Assembly: GCA_025677815.1 (NCBI GenBank)
Contig: JAIXMP010000040.1
Location: forward strand, 186,001 to 250,000
Length of the DNA: 64,000 nucleotides
Origin: Phascolomyces articulosus
Taxonomy: Eukaryota; Mucoromycota; Mucoromycetes; Mucorales; Lichtheimiaceae
Direction of reading: 5' to 3'
Part shown: in pieces, positions 26,469-38,840 of the stretch
How positions within the stretch are numbered: the first letter of the stretch is position 1
Layout: each line of letters begins with the position of its first letter
The notes under the pieces: model-generated
The model's database searches: none
The model's input: the letters and a program-made list of their open reading frames with translations, nothing else
What the model was told of the DNA's origin: nothing
Translations under genes and position numbers: made by a program

Positions 26469-26732
26469 AGTATGATTGATTTTCAAACTAGATGTTATTG
26501 TTGTTAAAGAGTAGATCAAAGAGAAAAGAAGGACAAAATAGTTTTGTTGGGAATCATGTTTGTACTTTTTTTAACTCGTAAGCAGAAAAAGTAAAATGGC
26601 AAAAGTATTTGCCAAATAAGCAATCGTATGGATTGTGAGAAAAATTTGGTCAAAGTGATGATAGATCTCCGCACTATTTTGAGTTGGATTCTTTATGAAT
26701 GATTTTATTTTTTTAAAACGAAAAAAAGAGTA

Positions 26733-28385
26733 TTAAAGCTTTGATGAGCGAGGGGTTTCGTCGATTTCAATTACTACTTTTCCAGCTTGTTGACCAGCAC
26801 TAAACAAGAAGGAGGATTGTAAAGGTTATTATTAACAAAATATAGTGTACTTTAATCTGTCCCAATAAAAAAATCTACTACTCTGATAACAGCAGCAGCA
26901 AGTGTATAGAGTTCTTTTTCATGCTGATTTGAGAGATACTGAATAATACTTACTCAAGTACTGAAATAGCCTTATCCATATTTTCTTGCGTTAAACCGTT
27001 GAATACATGTGAAACAATGGGCTTAATCTTGTGTTTCTCGATAAATTTTATCATTTGCTTGAATTCAACACGGGAGCCCATAGTAGAAGCTCGGAGATCA
27101 ACATGCTTCATGACAGATTTCATGGTAAATGTCACACCTTTACGACTGGCCGTTTGACCATACTGGGTAATTATACCTCCTCTTTTCATCAAGCCAAGGT
27201 AATGGTCAAATAACTCACCACCAGAACCATCCACAACTGCAGACAATTGGTTGTTCCCCAACAATTTGTTAAGATTGTAGATAGCGTCAGCTAAAAATAA
27301 ATGCCATCATACAGAAAGAACAGTTGTTTTGATTAGCTTTGGTTTGTTTTAGAAAAAGGTATATATATATATATAATACTATCCTATTATTGTAAATACT
27401 CTTTTTTTAGAGGCAATACATTCTATTGTTAGAATGCTCAGCATGATAGTGTAATGAAAAAACTACTTACGATCTTTATAATTGACACCTCCTTTGGCAC
27501 CCAATGAAACAGCAAGTTTAATTTTTTCTTCACTGGAGGATGTTGCATACACATTGGCACCAGCGGCAACAGCGAATTGAAGCGCAAAGAGAGCAACACC
27601 TCCTCCAACACCTGTCACTAAAACATGTTGGTCTTTTTGAATTTCGGATTTGGTAAACACAGCTCTATTACAGTATTATTACATGTATAAATATGATGGG
27701 ATCAATAAATCAGGGTTTAGATTTAATACAAATATAGACCAATTGAAATAGGTTTGCTACCTAAAAGCAGTAAGGCCAGCAAGTGGAATGGCAGCAGCTT
27801 CTGGAGTAGAAAGATGTTCAGGACAAGGAAAAATTTCTTTTCCATCAATATTTACTGTATCCGCCAATGTACCTTCAAGAATAGTATCAATACGTTAGTT
27901 TTAAATCTTTGAGATAATACTAATCATCGCACACGCGTTTTTTTTTACCTGGTAGTGGCAACATTCCCAAAGCACCATATCGATTGCTATCAGGTGCCCG
28001 AGGATCTGATTCCCAACCAACAGAAGGTGGAAGTAAGACACGTTGACCCACTTTTAATGATGAAGAACCAGAATGAACAAGGGTACCCACACCATCAGCG
28101 GCAAGAATAGAACCTTCTACAATGCCTGGATACAGTGCTTTCAAAATCCACACGTCACTGTTGTATATTTTTGTTCAATAAACATGCAATATTCATTCAC
28201 ATCATCCACTCTATTTTCATCCACTTTTTTTTTACAAACCGATGATTCAGTGCTGCCGCTTGAATCTTAATGACAGCTTCTCCTGGCTTTGGTACAGGTA
28301 CAGTATACTCTTTTATTTTCAAACTGTATTTATATCCAGAGGGTCCTACTCCTGGAGCCAGTTTCGTTAAAATAGCTGCGACCAT
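26733..28385 (-). CDS. Medium-chain reductase/quinone oxidoreductase-like protein with C-terminal SKL
   Basis: Six exons: 28240-28385, 27949-28157, 27761-27872, 27471-27664, 26954-27290, 26733-26799, giving 354 codons. The N-terminal GroES-like part contains KPGEAVIKIQAAALNHRDVW. The Rossmann part holds VLVTGVGGGVALFALQFA and YATSSSEEKI, followed by GVNYKD and VVDGSGG. The catalytic-zinc GHE motif of alcohol dehydrogenases is absent (GSILAADGVGTLV in its place). It therefore belongs with zinc-independent, YogA-like quinone/enoyl reductases using NADPH. The C-terminus SSKL* is a canonical PTS1, so a peroxisomal location is likely. The substrate is unknown. Its start codon lies only 189 bp from the end of the MULE described below. 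Confidence 0.88.
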
Positions 28386-28573
28386 GATGTACTATGAAAT
28401 AGAAATGGGTGGTTTGTTGTTGCTTTTGATGACGAGATAAAAGAGGTTGTGAAGAAAAAGAGAGAAAAAAAGAGAACTGTGAAGAAGCAACCCTTAGTTT
28501 AATATGAATTGGCCACACATTGATTATTTTTGTCATAAAGTTCCCATCCAATACAAGAGTTACTATATGTAAA

Positions 28574-28679
28574 AGGGTATTACTACGCGTGCAGCAAAAA
28601 TGCTGGTAACTTTAGCAATCATGCTGCCTGTGCCGTCCACTTACCATATTGGGTGCTGCACGCCTCGTCCACAGCTTTT
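28574..28679 (+). repeat. Left terminal inverted repeat of the MULE
   Basis: Equal in length to 40388-40493 on the other strand, without gaps and with five mismatches. Inside it the 10-mers GCGTGCAGCA (28587-28596) and TGCTGCACGC (28654-28663) are reverse complements, so each end can itself form a hairpin. Confidence 0.93.
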
Positions 28680-30078
28680 ATCAATGGATATATCATTGCT
28701 AATATAGCAATTAATTGCACTCTTTCATGTAATTATTATTCATAAAATAATACTTTTCTACTAATCGTTTTTATTGAAGTTTAAATTGTTTGTATGTATA
28801 ATAATAACTTTTTCTTAAAAAACCATCTGGCTATCACAATAACTGCTACTCCAATATATATTTAATAATAATCAACGTTATTGACCAAGATATTTATTAA
28901 AGACATGAATGTATATATACATTACTTTAATAAGTCTGTAACAAACAAGACACTTCTATTTTTAAACAAAAAAAAAGGTTAATTGTTTTTACATGTAGCT
29001 CGAGATTAACGAAGAATAATGGTTAACGTTTGATGTATCTTATTGTAATTCTTTCTTATATTTCTATATATAAACAATTAATGATTGACGGGACATATTT
29101 CCGTATTTATTGTTAATCATTTTTTTGTAAATCATATATGCATATGGTGACCAGTGACCACAATTTAGATAGTGCATTATTTGTCATTAACAAACACGTC
29201 ATAGATATACTTTTAATAATTTTTTTAATCTTAGTTATGAGCTTTGCTACTCCATATAGGTATAATGAATTGAAATATAAATATTACCAAGTGTAATGAG
29301 TACTAGTATGCTTTGGATTATTATGAAACATTTCATTGACTTTAAATATACGCATAAGGCTTCTTTATGCTTATATGCTCATAGTATACATACATAGAGT
29401 ATTTATTAAACGCTCTAATATATAAAAAAAATATAAAAAAAATATAAAAAAAAATGCAACAAGACACCGGGAAGTAGGAGATCAATAAATATATTTGTAT
29501 TTAACACTTGTGATTTGGAAATACTACTAATATCATTTATAATTGTATTATATATCCATATACGTGTATATAGCCCACAGACATGCCCAATCATGTTTCT
29601 CTTTAAACACTATTATAAATGTTATGTATATATTCATGGCATTAACCTGATGCTATTATACTTATATTGTTATGCAAATGTTATTATATACACATGTCAC
29701 TAACCTCATGCCATGTTGTTACTTCTTATACTTATTATGATATACAAACACGCTATTAAACTCATGTTATGAAGCACATGTTATGATAATACACGATCCA
29801 CAACTTGTTGGTTATCATTGTAACGGTGCACTGAATTACATACCGATAGAAATATAATCATGATTACCAACTATTCCTATGTCTAATTGAGAACATAACC
29901 CACATGCATATTTCTATAATTATAACTGAAGCCTCTATTTAATTTATAGTTATGAGTTATTGACAAATGTATAAATATGGCAGCTGTCATGCTCTTCTTT
30001 TTGAATGCCAATCTTTTTTTTTGTTTTAAAATTATTACCTTTATACTCTGTGAAAACATACCGCCGATATCTCTAACT
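28680..30078. other. Non-coding 5' part of the MULE
   Basis: Very AT-rich subterminal DNA between the left inverted repeat and the transposase start. A short repeated ATATAAAAAAA motif occurs at 29419-29452. No gene was seen. Confidence 0.55.
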
Positions 30079-32447
30079 ATGGAAGGAACTCTGCCACAAA
30101 TTCTCGCCAAAGCTGGTTACAAGACTGTTGATGAGGCATACAATGATGTTCAAGAATATGCTCGTAAACAAGGTTTTGCCATTATTAAAAGTAATAGTGG
30201 TCCGCGTTACTGTATTTTTAAGTGTTGTCATGGTGGATCATACCGACCTCATCGTAAAAGTATGAATGGTAAGGAGGCAATTATTATAAAAAGAGGATTA
30301 TAAGTACCTATTTGTTGGATTAGAAGAAAATAAAAATAAAAACGCGTGTCTATATTTTTATTAAAGTTAAAAACAATATATGCGCGTTCTTATACAGATT
30401 CTAATGAGAAGACTGATGCCTCTGAAACTACCAATCATCCCAAGACATATGTGGACAAAAATGGACTGGTGAAAAAGTACCCAAAGTGTACAACAAGAAA
30501 AGATCATAATTGTAAATGGGAACTTAGAATTTCAGTGACCAAAAAAAACAACGAACTTTGGCAATTCTTAACCCAAATATCAAGTATCCAAGAGCATAAC
30601 CATCCAATGAGCAAGAATCCATTGATTTACCATGAGCATCGAGTGAAGGACGTACAACAAAAGCTTAATATAGTTAATCAATTACAAGCAGGCGTGACAC
30701 CAAGACAAATTATAAAGCAACAGTACATGGCTCCTCCATCACTTCCCACATTAACAACCACGCCATCATTAATTCCAGATCCTCAACCTCAGGTAACATC
30801 ACTATTCGTTATTATTGTTATACATAAAGATATATAATAACAAAGTAATTTTTTATAATATAGAGAGATCAATCCACACCTGAACAACCACATTTCTTCA
30901 TACAACCACCAACATATTCACCATCCGTTCCACCTCCCACTCCAGTTATTACACCAACATATGTTAACCCACCAAAAATAGTAACTCAACAACCAAGACT
31001 TACCGGTTATTATAGTATAATTCCAAAGGACATATATAACTTGGGGCAAAAGACTTGTACAATCGAAAATAAACGTGGCAACTATCAAGAAATGAATTTG
31101 ATTCTGGATTTTTTGAATCAAAATGGTTATATCTATCGCTATGAAACCGACAGCACCAAAAAACTCACCAAGTCGATTTTTGCAACTCACATAACTTGTA
31201 TCGAATATGCACGTCGATTTCCTGAAGTTATTGTAATCGACTGTACATACCGCAGTAACCGAAACTTGATGCCTCTACTCAATATAGTGGGTGTGAGCAA
31301 TTTGGGCGCAGATAACTACCATAGCAAAAAATTACGTTCTTATTATATTGGAAGTGCAGTGATGTCGGATGAAACAACGTTATCGTACAATTGGGTAATT
31401 AAACAACTGATGCAACTTATTTGGACGCCTGAATGTAATTCCGCACCAAGACTCTTTGTAACTGATGGTGACGATTCATTGGCAAACGCTCTTCATAAAC
31501 ATTTCCCAAGCGTTCCGCATATCTTATGTGTATGGCATATCAAGAAAAACTTTTCCAAGAAGGTGTCCCAATATATAAACAAGGAAGAATTAAAAGAAGA
31601 GTATGAATCAATTGCTAAAATTATTGATGTTTTGCTGTGGACAAGGTCAATTGGTCAATTCGATGATGCTGTCAGGAACTATAAGAAAGAAGTAGAAGAA
31701 AAATGCAAAAGTGACGATGGAAAAAAAGATATTATAGGATATCTTATTGAGTAAGTAATAAATATAGTAATTTTATATCACACAGTATAGACAATAACGT
31801 AATTATTTATTTTATTAACTTATTAACCTTATTGATCAGCATTTGTGTATATAGGATGCTTTCATATAAACAGAAGTGGGCTGGCCCTTGGGTAGAATCT
31901 CATGTGCATTTTGGTGAAAGATCCACACAGAGAGTTGAAGGCTTTCATGCGAATCTGAAAAAATTATTGATCGTCCTGGTTCAATGTTGCATACATTTCA
32001 AAGTATACATGAGTATCTTAATAGTTCTGTAAGTAATTTAAAAAATAGATAATGAGGAAATGATAGGTTCTTATAGAGTAAAGTAAGATTAAATATATTA
32101 ATATTATTACTATTATTGATTATTGTAGGATTCAAAAAAAGATATACGACAAAATCAAGAAAACCTCTTTGCATGGGTAATCCAAGATAAGGCTACTCTA
32201 AACGACAATCGTCTCAAAAGCCAAGTAAAGCACTTACATGGTATCATATGCCATTTTGCCATTTATAAGACGTTGAAGGAGATTATGGCTTCCCGATACA
32301 TCAAAGAAGACACACTTGAATGTGATATATTTTGCAAGATAAAGACGAATTATAATTTGCCATGTCGTTATGTATTATACCAATTTAAGGATAAACCCTT
32401 GGACCCAGAATTATATAATAAAAGATGGTGGTTGATACAACCTGCAG
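30079..32447 (+). pseudogene. MULE transposase: FAR1-like and DDE transposase parts (frameshifted)
   Basis: Exons 30079-30268, 30398-30792, 30864-31750, 31855-32028 and 32129-32447 carry the first part. The N-terminus has a FAR1/WRKY-GCM1-like zinc-binding region: YKTVDEAYNDVQEYARKQGF, CIFKCCHGG, a basic CTTRKDHNCKWEL segment and EHNHP. The catalytic core follows: VIDCTYRSNRNLMPLLNIVG (first Asp), FVTDGDDSLANAL (second Asp), HILCVWHIKKN, and RVEGFHANLKKLL (Glu). A SWIM-like NLPCRYVLYQF then RWWLIQP closes it. A one-base loss near 31968 breaks the frame right after the Glu motif; the other frame then continues DRPGSMLHTFQSIHEYL. This domain order is that of MULE transposases, which bind the inverted repeats and cut the element out. 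Confidence 0.88.
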
Positions 32448-32572
32448 GTAACAAATATCAAATAATAGTTTAATATGATATTTAATTTTAAAAAGTAAAA
32501 GCTGTTATATAACAATTAATATATATATATATATATTTGTTTCTTGTTTTATATATCAATATATTATAAAAG

Positions 32573-33879
32573 ACCATATAATCAATGAATCACTTACTGA
32601 AGACACCCAAAACAATGATACATTATTGGCATTGATGATAATCTGGATACGCTTAATCGATATCAAGAAATGAAGGAAAAAATTATTACCACGTACCTGT
32701 CATGTCAAAACAACCAACAACGTCAAGACTTGATTAAAGTAATCAATTCTACTCTAGAGAAGATTCCTCTAGTTCCAATTGAAGATCTTGATTTACCTAA
32801 ATCTGTAAAAACTAAAGGCCGTCCTGCAAAAAAGGCGATTGGTTCAAGAATTCCTTCTGGCTGGGAAAAATCTGAAAAAGAAGCAAAGGAAAGACAAAGA
32901 CTAAAAGCAAAGGAGGAAGCAAAGAAAATAAAAGAAAAAAAGAAGCCATTATCACCAACAAACAAGCCTTTGATCCCCCACCGAAGCAAACGTTCAAGGA
33001 AAGAAGAATCACCTGCAAACGATGAAATATCCAAGTTTGATGATATAAAGTAAGTAAAAAAATATAAAGAGCTATTAATAAGATAATAACATATAAATCA
33101 ATTAATATATGTATATAACATTAACAATTCTATTATATATATATAATTAACTTTACCTAGTATTATACATCCTGATATTCCTTCAGAAAACACAATTGGA
33201 GTAGTAAAAATCAAATCGGATGGATGGTGTGGTTTTCGCGCTTTGGCACACATTATTTACGAAGACCAAGACAGATATTTGGATATAAAGGAAAAAATGT
33301 ATTCATATGTGAAGGAAAATGAAGATACCTGTCGTTTGTTTGTTTGCCTTGGCCATGACGATGTATACGATGAAATGCTTAAGCGGCTGGCAAAACTAAA
33401 GTTACGGACTCGCTCTTCCGCCGGTTGTGGCATACAATATTGGTTCGATTCGGCTGTAGATGCCCAAATTGCGGCAAACACTTTTAAAATCCCTATTGCC
33501 ATTTATGCTGAACATGATCAATCGCTGCTTTATCTGCCATATGACCTACCTGATGGACAACCACAACCGCAAATCATGCACTTTGTTAATGGTAATCATT
33601 TTCAAACAATCAAGACAAAGCGATATCCAACGATGATCTGCCCCCCTGTTCAAGCTCGATCTATGACAGTCTGGGAATCTCGTGGTGGAGAGCCAAAGGT
33701 ATACAAAGCAGCTTGGAAATACATTCACAGAAAGAAAAACAATGATGATATTACAAGCATAGCTGGATCTTCTGAGAAACCGATTGTCATTGAAAATAAT
33801 AAAGATGACAGTAAATCTCAAAGAAAAACCTTAGAAGAATTGTATCAAGAGAGTATGGCGGATAATTTGGAACCGGAAG
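32573..33879 (+). pseudogene. MULE gene, middle part: basic linker and OTU-type cysteine protease domain
   Basis: Exons 32573-33049 and 33161-33879 continue the same gene in phase, apart from a frameshift near 32620-32635. The first encodes a basic linker with an AT-hook-like GRPAKK and a Lys/Glu helix. The second encodes an OTU domain: SDGWCGFRALAHIIY supplies the D..C pair (DGxC), and VNGNHFQTI supplies the His. The family cleaves ubiquitin or ubiquitin-like links; here it is fused to a transposase. Its catalytic residues and frame are intact in this copy even though flanking parts are broken. The role in transposition is unknown. Confidence 0.8.
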
Positions 33880-34421
33880 GTGCACTATAATATAAATATA
33901 TACGTAACAAGTTATTAATTGCTTTTGAATAACTTTTCTAATGTATAACCCTTTACAATCTATTTTAATATATTATAGTGATAAACCCATGTCCATTCTG
34001 CCTAGTTTCCCTTGGTGATCCTATGCCCGATGTCATCAAGAAAGCGTACGATGAATATTTTTAAAAAAATGAAGAGTTCAAAGAAAACTATCGAAAGAAT
34101 AGAGCCAAAGGAATCAAGCAAGGCAGTAATTTCATGCGGGGTGTTGGAGTTCGTGAAAAACTCCAGAACGAAAAAAAACTTTCGATGAAGGGCTAGAATT
34201 TTGTCGACTTCACAAAATCGAATTTATTTACAAGCCAGAAGCTATTGCAAAAGGATATCCAATGCAGATCAACTTCAAGACACTACCGGATCGAATCTTA
34301 CGCTACATCGATGAAATGGTTGAAATTGCAAAGGGCACATCAGAAGACAGTTCTTTTCGTTTCGATGAAGAAGAGTTTATTAAAAAAACAGGACGTACTT
34401 CAAAGAATTATTCTTCGGGTT

Positions 34422-34523
34422 GTATTACCATACATTGTGTAACCATTTTTTCTTTGTTTATTTCGAAAATACAGAAAATATATATATGTGAATACTATGG
34501 AATATATATTTGCTCTTCATCAT
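34422..34523 (+). repeat. Left inverted terminal repeat of the DIRS element
   Basis: Matches 39015-39116 as reverse complement along its whole length. It starts GTATTACCATACATTGTG and ends with GCTCTTCATCAT. Confidence 0.92.
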
Positions 34524-34569
34524 TTTTTCTTTCGCTCTGGCGCACTTATCCGTCGATTTAAACTTGATC

Positions 34570-35481
34570 ATGCCTGAACATAATGAACAGCCTTTTGGTC
34601 TCACCTCTGCACTACTTGAGATACAAAAACGCCTCGAGGCCTTGGAATCACCTTCATCTCCAAACAACGAGCCCATGGATACCTTCGTCAACGATGACGA
34701 CGCTGAGGAAGACCCCCATCTTCGGGATCAACCACCAGCAACTATCTTACATCCGTATCCTGAATTTGTTACAGCTCTTCCATCCCTTAGTCAGGATTTC
34801 TTCCGGTCTATACTGGATGATGACACTCGACGCTCTTTTCTTCATGAGTGCCCTCGTAACGCTGCTCGCCAATATTTGCCTCCACCTCTTAATGACATTA
34901 ATACCAGTGCTTCTGCTCAACGCATCGACCGTCAGTTATGGGATATTCAGTATCGATTGTCTGGCATTACCAGACCGATCGACTTATTTGTTCATGAAGC
35001 CATCCACAATAATCGTGTTGAGGTTACCACCGCCACGCGGTTTGCCAACACCATTCACTCATTACTTTCTGACGTGGCTTCCGTTATTACTCAAACCCGG
35101 TCAGACAATGTTTGCCGAGACACAGGTCTCGCTTCTGTACCTGTGTCTGCTTCTGCTCAACCTAATCCTCCTTTGTTGGATACGGCACGTGTGTTGGAAA
35201 GTACCCAACTGGTTCAGTCATTACGTCGTGTTTCGCGTCGCCGCAAGTCTACTAGACGCCCTTTTAATAGTAACAACAATGCTGAAACAAATCAACAATC
35301 AACAACTGAGTTTTCAGCCTCCGGTCATAATCATAACAACAACAATAACCGATCTGGTGATTACTCTGGTGAACGTCGTCGCAACGGACGTTCGGGTTTT
35401 CACAGCCGAAACAGAAAGTCCTCCCGGAAACGACAGACAAACAACAACAACAACAATAATCAGGACGACGAGACCCAGTAG
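34570..35481 (+). CDS. DIRS gag-like protein
   Basis: 303 codons from the ATG at 34570 (MPEHNEQPFGL). The frame can also start at 34510, but that part lies at the ITR edge. It has an N-terminal acidic region, a helical middle (SQDFFRSILDDDTRRSFLH; QRIDRQLWDIQYRLSGI), and a basic Arg/Asn-rich tail (VSRRRKSTRRPF, NRKSSRKRQ), as expected for a nucleic-acid-binding gag protein. No zinc knuckle is present. The open frame is intact. Confidence 0.75.
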   Translation: MPEHNEQPFGLTSALLEIQKRLEALESPSSPNNEPMDTFVNDDDAEEDPHLRDQPPATILHPYPEFVTALPSLSQDFFRSILDDDTRRSFLHECPRNAARQYLPPPLNDINTSASAQRIDRQLWDIQYRLSGITRPIDLFVHEAIHNNRVEVTTATRFANTIHSLLSDVASVITQTRSDNVCRDTGLASVPVSASAQPNPPLLDTARVLESTQLVQSLRRVSRRRKSTRRPFNSNNNAETNQQSTTEFSASGHNHNNNNNRSGDYSGERRRNGRSGFHSRNRKSSRKRQTNNNNNNNQDDETQ

Positions 35482-35734
35482 GGGGTCGTTTACAATCCTT
35501 TTTATCCTCTTGGGTATCTCTTTCTTCTTCACCATGGATCCAAGAAATAATCAAACACGGCTATTCCATTCCTTTTCACAGCAAACCCCCACTCCAGCAT
35601 CATCATCGTCTCAACAACACCTCAACAGCGACATCAACAAAAGTATCGTCACCAGCAGAAGCTCCGTCACCAATAAAGACAACATCAGCATCTTCAGTTC
35701 AGGCAATCGACTCAGCAATCCACTCTCTTTTATA

Positions 35735-37400
35735 ACAAAAGGCAATAGAAAGAACATCAGAACCAGGTTTTCTTTCCAAAATTTTCACCGTTCCCAAGAA
35801 GAATGGCGAACTTCGTCCTTGCCTCAATTTTCGTCCGCTGAATTGTTTCATCACCAGCAAGTCGTTCAAAATGGAAACCATGAAACAAGTTTGCAACATG
35901 ATTCAACCGAACGATTGGCTCACAAGCATCGATCTACAGGACGCCTTTCTACATATCAACATTCACAAAAACTACCGCAAATATCTTCAATTCCGGCGGA
36001 AAGACCAGATCTATGCTTTTCGCACTCTGGTTTTCGGCCTTTCAGTCTCTCCCTTCATCTTTTCCAAGGTCCTTCGACCTGTCATCAAATGGGCACGAAG
36101 AAAGGGTATACGAATAACGCATTATTTGGACGACATCCTGATCAGTTCAGTATCAAAACAGCAATCCCATCAACATACTCAAATGGTAAGAACAAAACTA
36201 CTGAATCTCGGCTTTCTCATAAAGGAATCAAAGTCTCAAACTATCCCCTCTCAACAGATAGACCATTTGGGATTCAACATCAACACCACCTCGATGTCAC
36301 TAAGGGTTCCACCCACAAAGATCCGCAGTCTTCGTCGAGAGGCTCACAAACTGATCAACAACAGCAAAGCCATCACCATCCGTCGCCTTTCTTCTTTCAT
36401 TGGCAAAGCCCAGGCCATGACGTTGGCAGTCCTTCCCGCCCGATTATACACAAGGGAACTCATCTCTTGCCGCAACCACTTTCGTTCCAAGGGACTCGAT
36501 TGGAACGATCCAATTCCCCTCTCTCCTTAAGCAATAAGGGAATTGGATTAGTGGATCAAACACCTTCAGCATTGGAACGGCCAGAGTTTCCTTCCCATGA
36601 AACCGGACATAGAGGTCTTCACAGATTCATCGAAGACGGGTTGGGGTCTCGTATTCAACAAGACAACAGTATCAGGGCTGTGGACAAAGCAACAAATTCA
36701 GCAGCATATCAATTACAAGGAACTGTTAACTATTCAACATGCGATTCAACAACCAGCATTACAAGGAAAGAATCTTCGCATATACTGCGACAACACAACA
36801 ACAGTCGCTTACATAAATCATTTCGGAGGCACTCATTCGACAGCCTTGATGGAAGTAGCCAAAGACATTTGGGTAGAATGCCTCAGAACCAACACTCGGA
36901 TACAATTGACCTACATTCCATCTCAGTTCAACCCCGCCGACCCACCATCATGGCAACTACAACAGCAGCTCGAGTGGCAGATTGCACCTCAATTATTTCA
37001 GCATCTGAACAGCATTTGGGGGCCACACTTAATCGACCTGTTCGCGACAATCAACAGCACCAAAATACGTCATTTTATGAGTTGGAAATGGGATCCCCGC
37101 GCAGTTGCTACCAACGGCCTCCAACAACAATGGAAACCATGGAAGAGGGTGTATGCTTGTCCTCCATGGAACTTGCTCCAACAAACAATTCGGAAACTGC
37201 AACAGGAACGTGTAGCAGCAACCTTGATAACGCCGAATTGGAAGAGTGCAATATGGTATCCCACTCTACACCAAATCAGCAGCAGCAGCATTCAAATACC
37301 ACGATCAGCAGTCCTCGCCGCACCAGGACAAGATCACCACCTTCTCCAGAAGAACCCCCATTGGTGTTTGATCGCATGGAGCATAAACGACGATGATTAA
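35735..37400 (+). pseudogene. DIRS pol: reverse transcriptase, RNase H and Dam-like methyltransferase (stops present)
   Basis: One frame from about 35735 to 37400 with internal stops at 36528-36530 and shortly after (near 36552), plus a stop at about 35732 just upstream. Reverse transcriptase: FTVPKKNGELRPCLNFR, SIDLQDAFLHI, LVFGLSVSPFIF and the active-site HYLDDILI. RNase H: VFTDSSKTGWG, KELLTIQHAI, CDNTTTVAYIN. A methyltransferase-like part follows: LIDLFATINSTK, CPPWNLLQ and LITPNWKSAIW, as in DIRS elements. The two internal stops stand where Gln and Trp are expected. The frame is shifted relative to gag, so expression needs its own start or a frameshift. Confidence 0.85.
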
Positions 37401-38829
37401 TGGATAATGGTATTCAACAAGACGCAGCTAGTATTTTGTTAAATCCGCTTCATAATCAACATTGCACTAAACAATACCAACCAATCCAGCGTCGTTATAT
37501 CCAATGGGCTAAACAACACCAAATTAATCCCTTCTCACCAGATCCTGTTCATTTAATTAACTTCATCGCATACGGGCGTATTCACCAACACTGGTCAGCA
37601 GGGACCTGTACAAACTATCGTTCCGCAATTCTCGACCTGTACGATGATACCTCTATTTTTCATCGCAACTCAACCTATCAACAATTTTTTATCGCTCTAA
37701 ATGAGCAATCACTCCGCTCGTTCGATCGACCCAAATATGATATTGCACCACTCATTCAGCACATTATCAACCTTGGGGAAAACAGCAACATGCGTGCTAT
37801 TGATTTGACAAGGAAAACTTGTTTTTTATTGGCCATTGTTGTATCAGAGAGAAATCAATTAATAGAAAGAATAAAAGGAGACGAGATAAGTCAACGAGAC
37901 CCGAAAATAATGAACTGAAGTTTATTAAGATAAAAAATAATCTCTCTATTTATAAGAAAGTGCTCATCATGGATGGACTATCACAACTTGCACATTATGA
38001 TGTAATATTAGAATATAGATTGCATCATTTGGATTGCGTGTTATGAGGACAGTATATTTAAGTAGACCATGGATGATATCGTTAGAAGGATTGCGTGATC
38101 CAGCATAATTAACAATATGTAAAAGAGGATGGTGCAATACTGTGTGTAACATAAGTAATTATCCAAATAGAATCACCGCACAAGTGAGATATAGGGTGAA
38201 TGACAGTAATAATAATAATAATAATAATGAAGAATTATTATTTATTGTGAAGCCATTGTATGTTGGATACAACAGCCATTACAGGATTTTTACGTCCTTC
38301 CAATATTGAACGAATTGACGCTTCCAGGACAGCCATATCTAACACCCATCTTCGTCTCATTATTGCGAAACCAAAGGAGAAACGTCGTGGCCAGCCCATT
38401 GAGAAATCGGTTTCCATTCATGTTCATACCAATCATTTGCTTTGCCCACTTCGAGCATACGTGACATACCAAGACCGTTTCTGTCAAGAACCATGTCCTC
38501 GCGCATATCCAGTGTCTAATGGACCTCGCACTCAAGTCTTTTGTTTCATTCGTCATGTGCATAATCATTCCCAGCCAGTTTCATCCGAACGCATCAGCAA
38601 TCACATCAAGTACATGATTGATTTTATCCCTCATCCTGAGGGTGTCGCCCGTCCTAAGGCCCGTGCCTTGGGTTCCACAGCCGCTATTGAGGCAGGTGCA
38701 TCATTGGATGATGTTTTGGTTCATGGCTCTTGGTTCTCCTCTTCTGTATTCGATACATTTTATCGCCTATCAAGAGAGACAGTTACGGATTTCACAAGTT
38801 TGGCACTTCCGCTAGGATCGACGGATTAG
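37400..38829 (+). pseudogene. DIRS tyrosine recombinase, interrupted by a solo LTR
   Basis: The N-terminal part (37400-37836) contains a core-binding-like region (QYQPIQRRYIQWAKQHQ; SAGTCTNYRSAILDLY). The catalytic part resumes after 38275: GFLRPSNIERI holds the first catalytic Arg, ARALGSTAAIEAG the second, VLVHGSWF the His and DTFYRLS the Tyr nucleophile. The 438-bp LTR splits the gene between KTCFLLA and the GFLRPS motif. With the LTR and one target copy removed, the flanks keep the same frame. This enzyme joins the circular DIRS DNA to the chromosome. Confidence 0.88.
37837..38274. mobile_element. Solo LTR of an LTR retrotransposon
   Basis: 438 bp starting TGTTGTATCAG and ending GGATACAACA (TG...CA ends, 9-bp terminal inverted match TGTTGTATC). 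It is flanked by the direct repeat GCCAT at 37832-37836 and 38275-38279, a 5-bp target-site duplication typical of copia/gypsy integrases. It holds no coding region. A (TAA)n run lies near 38207-38228. Orientation and superfamily cannot be told from the LTR alone. Confidence 0.85.
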
Positions 38830-38840
38830 TCTCTGGATTC

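Noticed and set aside
34583..37396. 937-codon open frame across the DIRS element
   Set aside because: It runs in the wrong frame through the gag and pol genes; its composition is that of a shadow frame, and the real gag, RT and RNase H motifs lie in the other frames.
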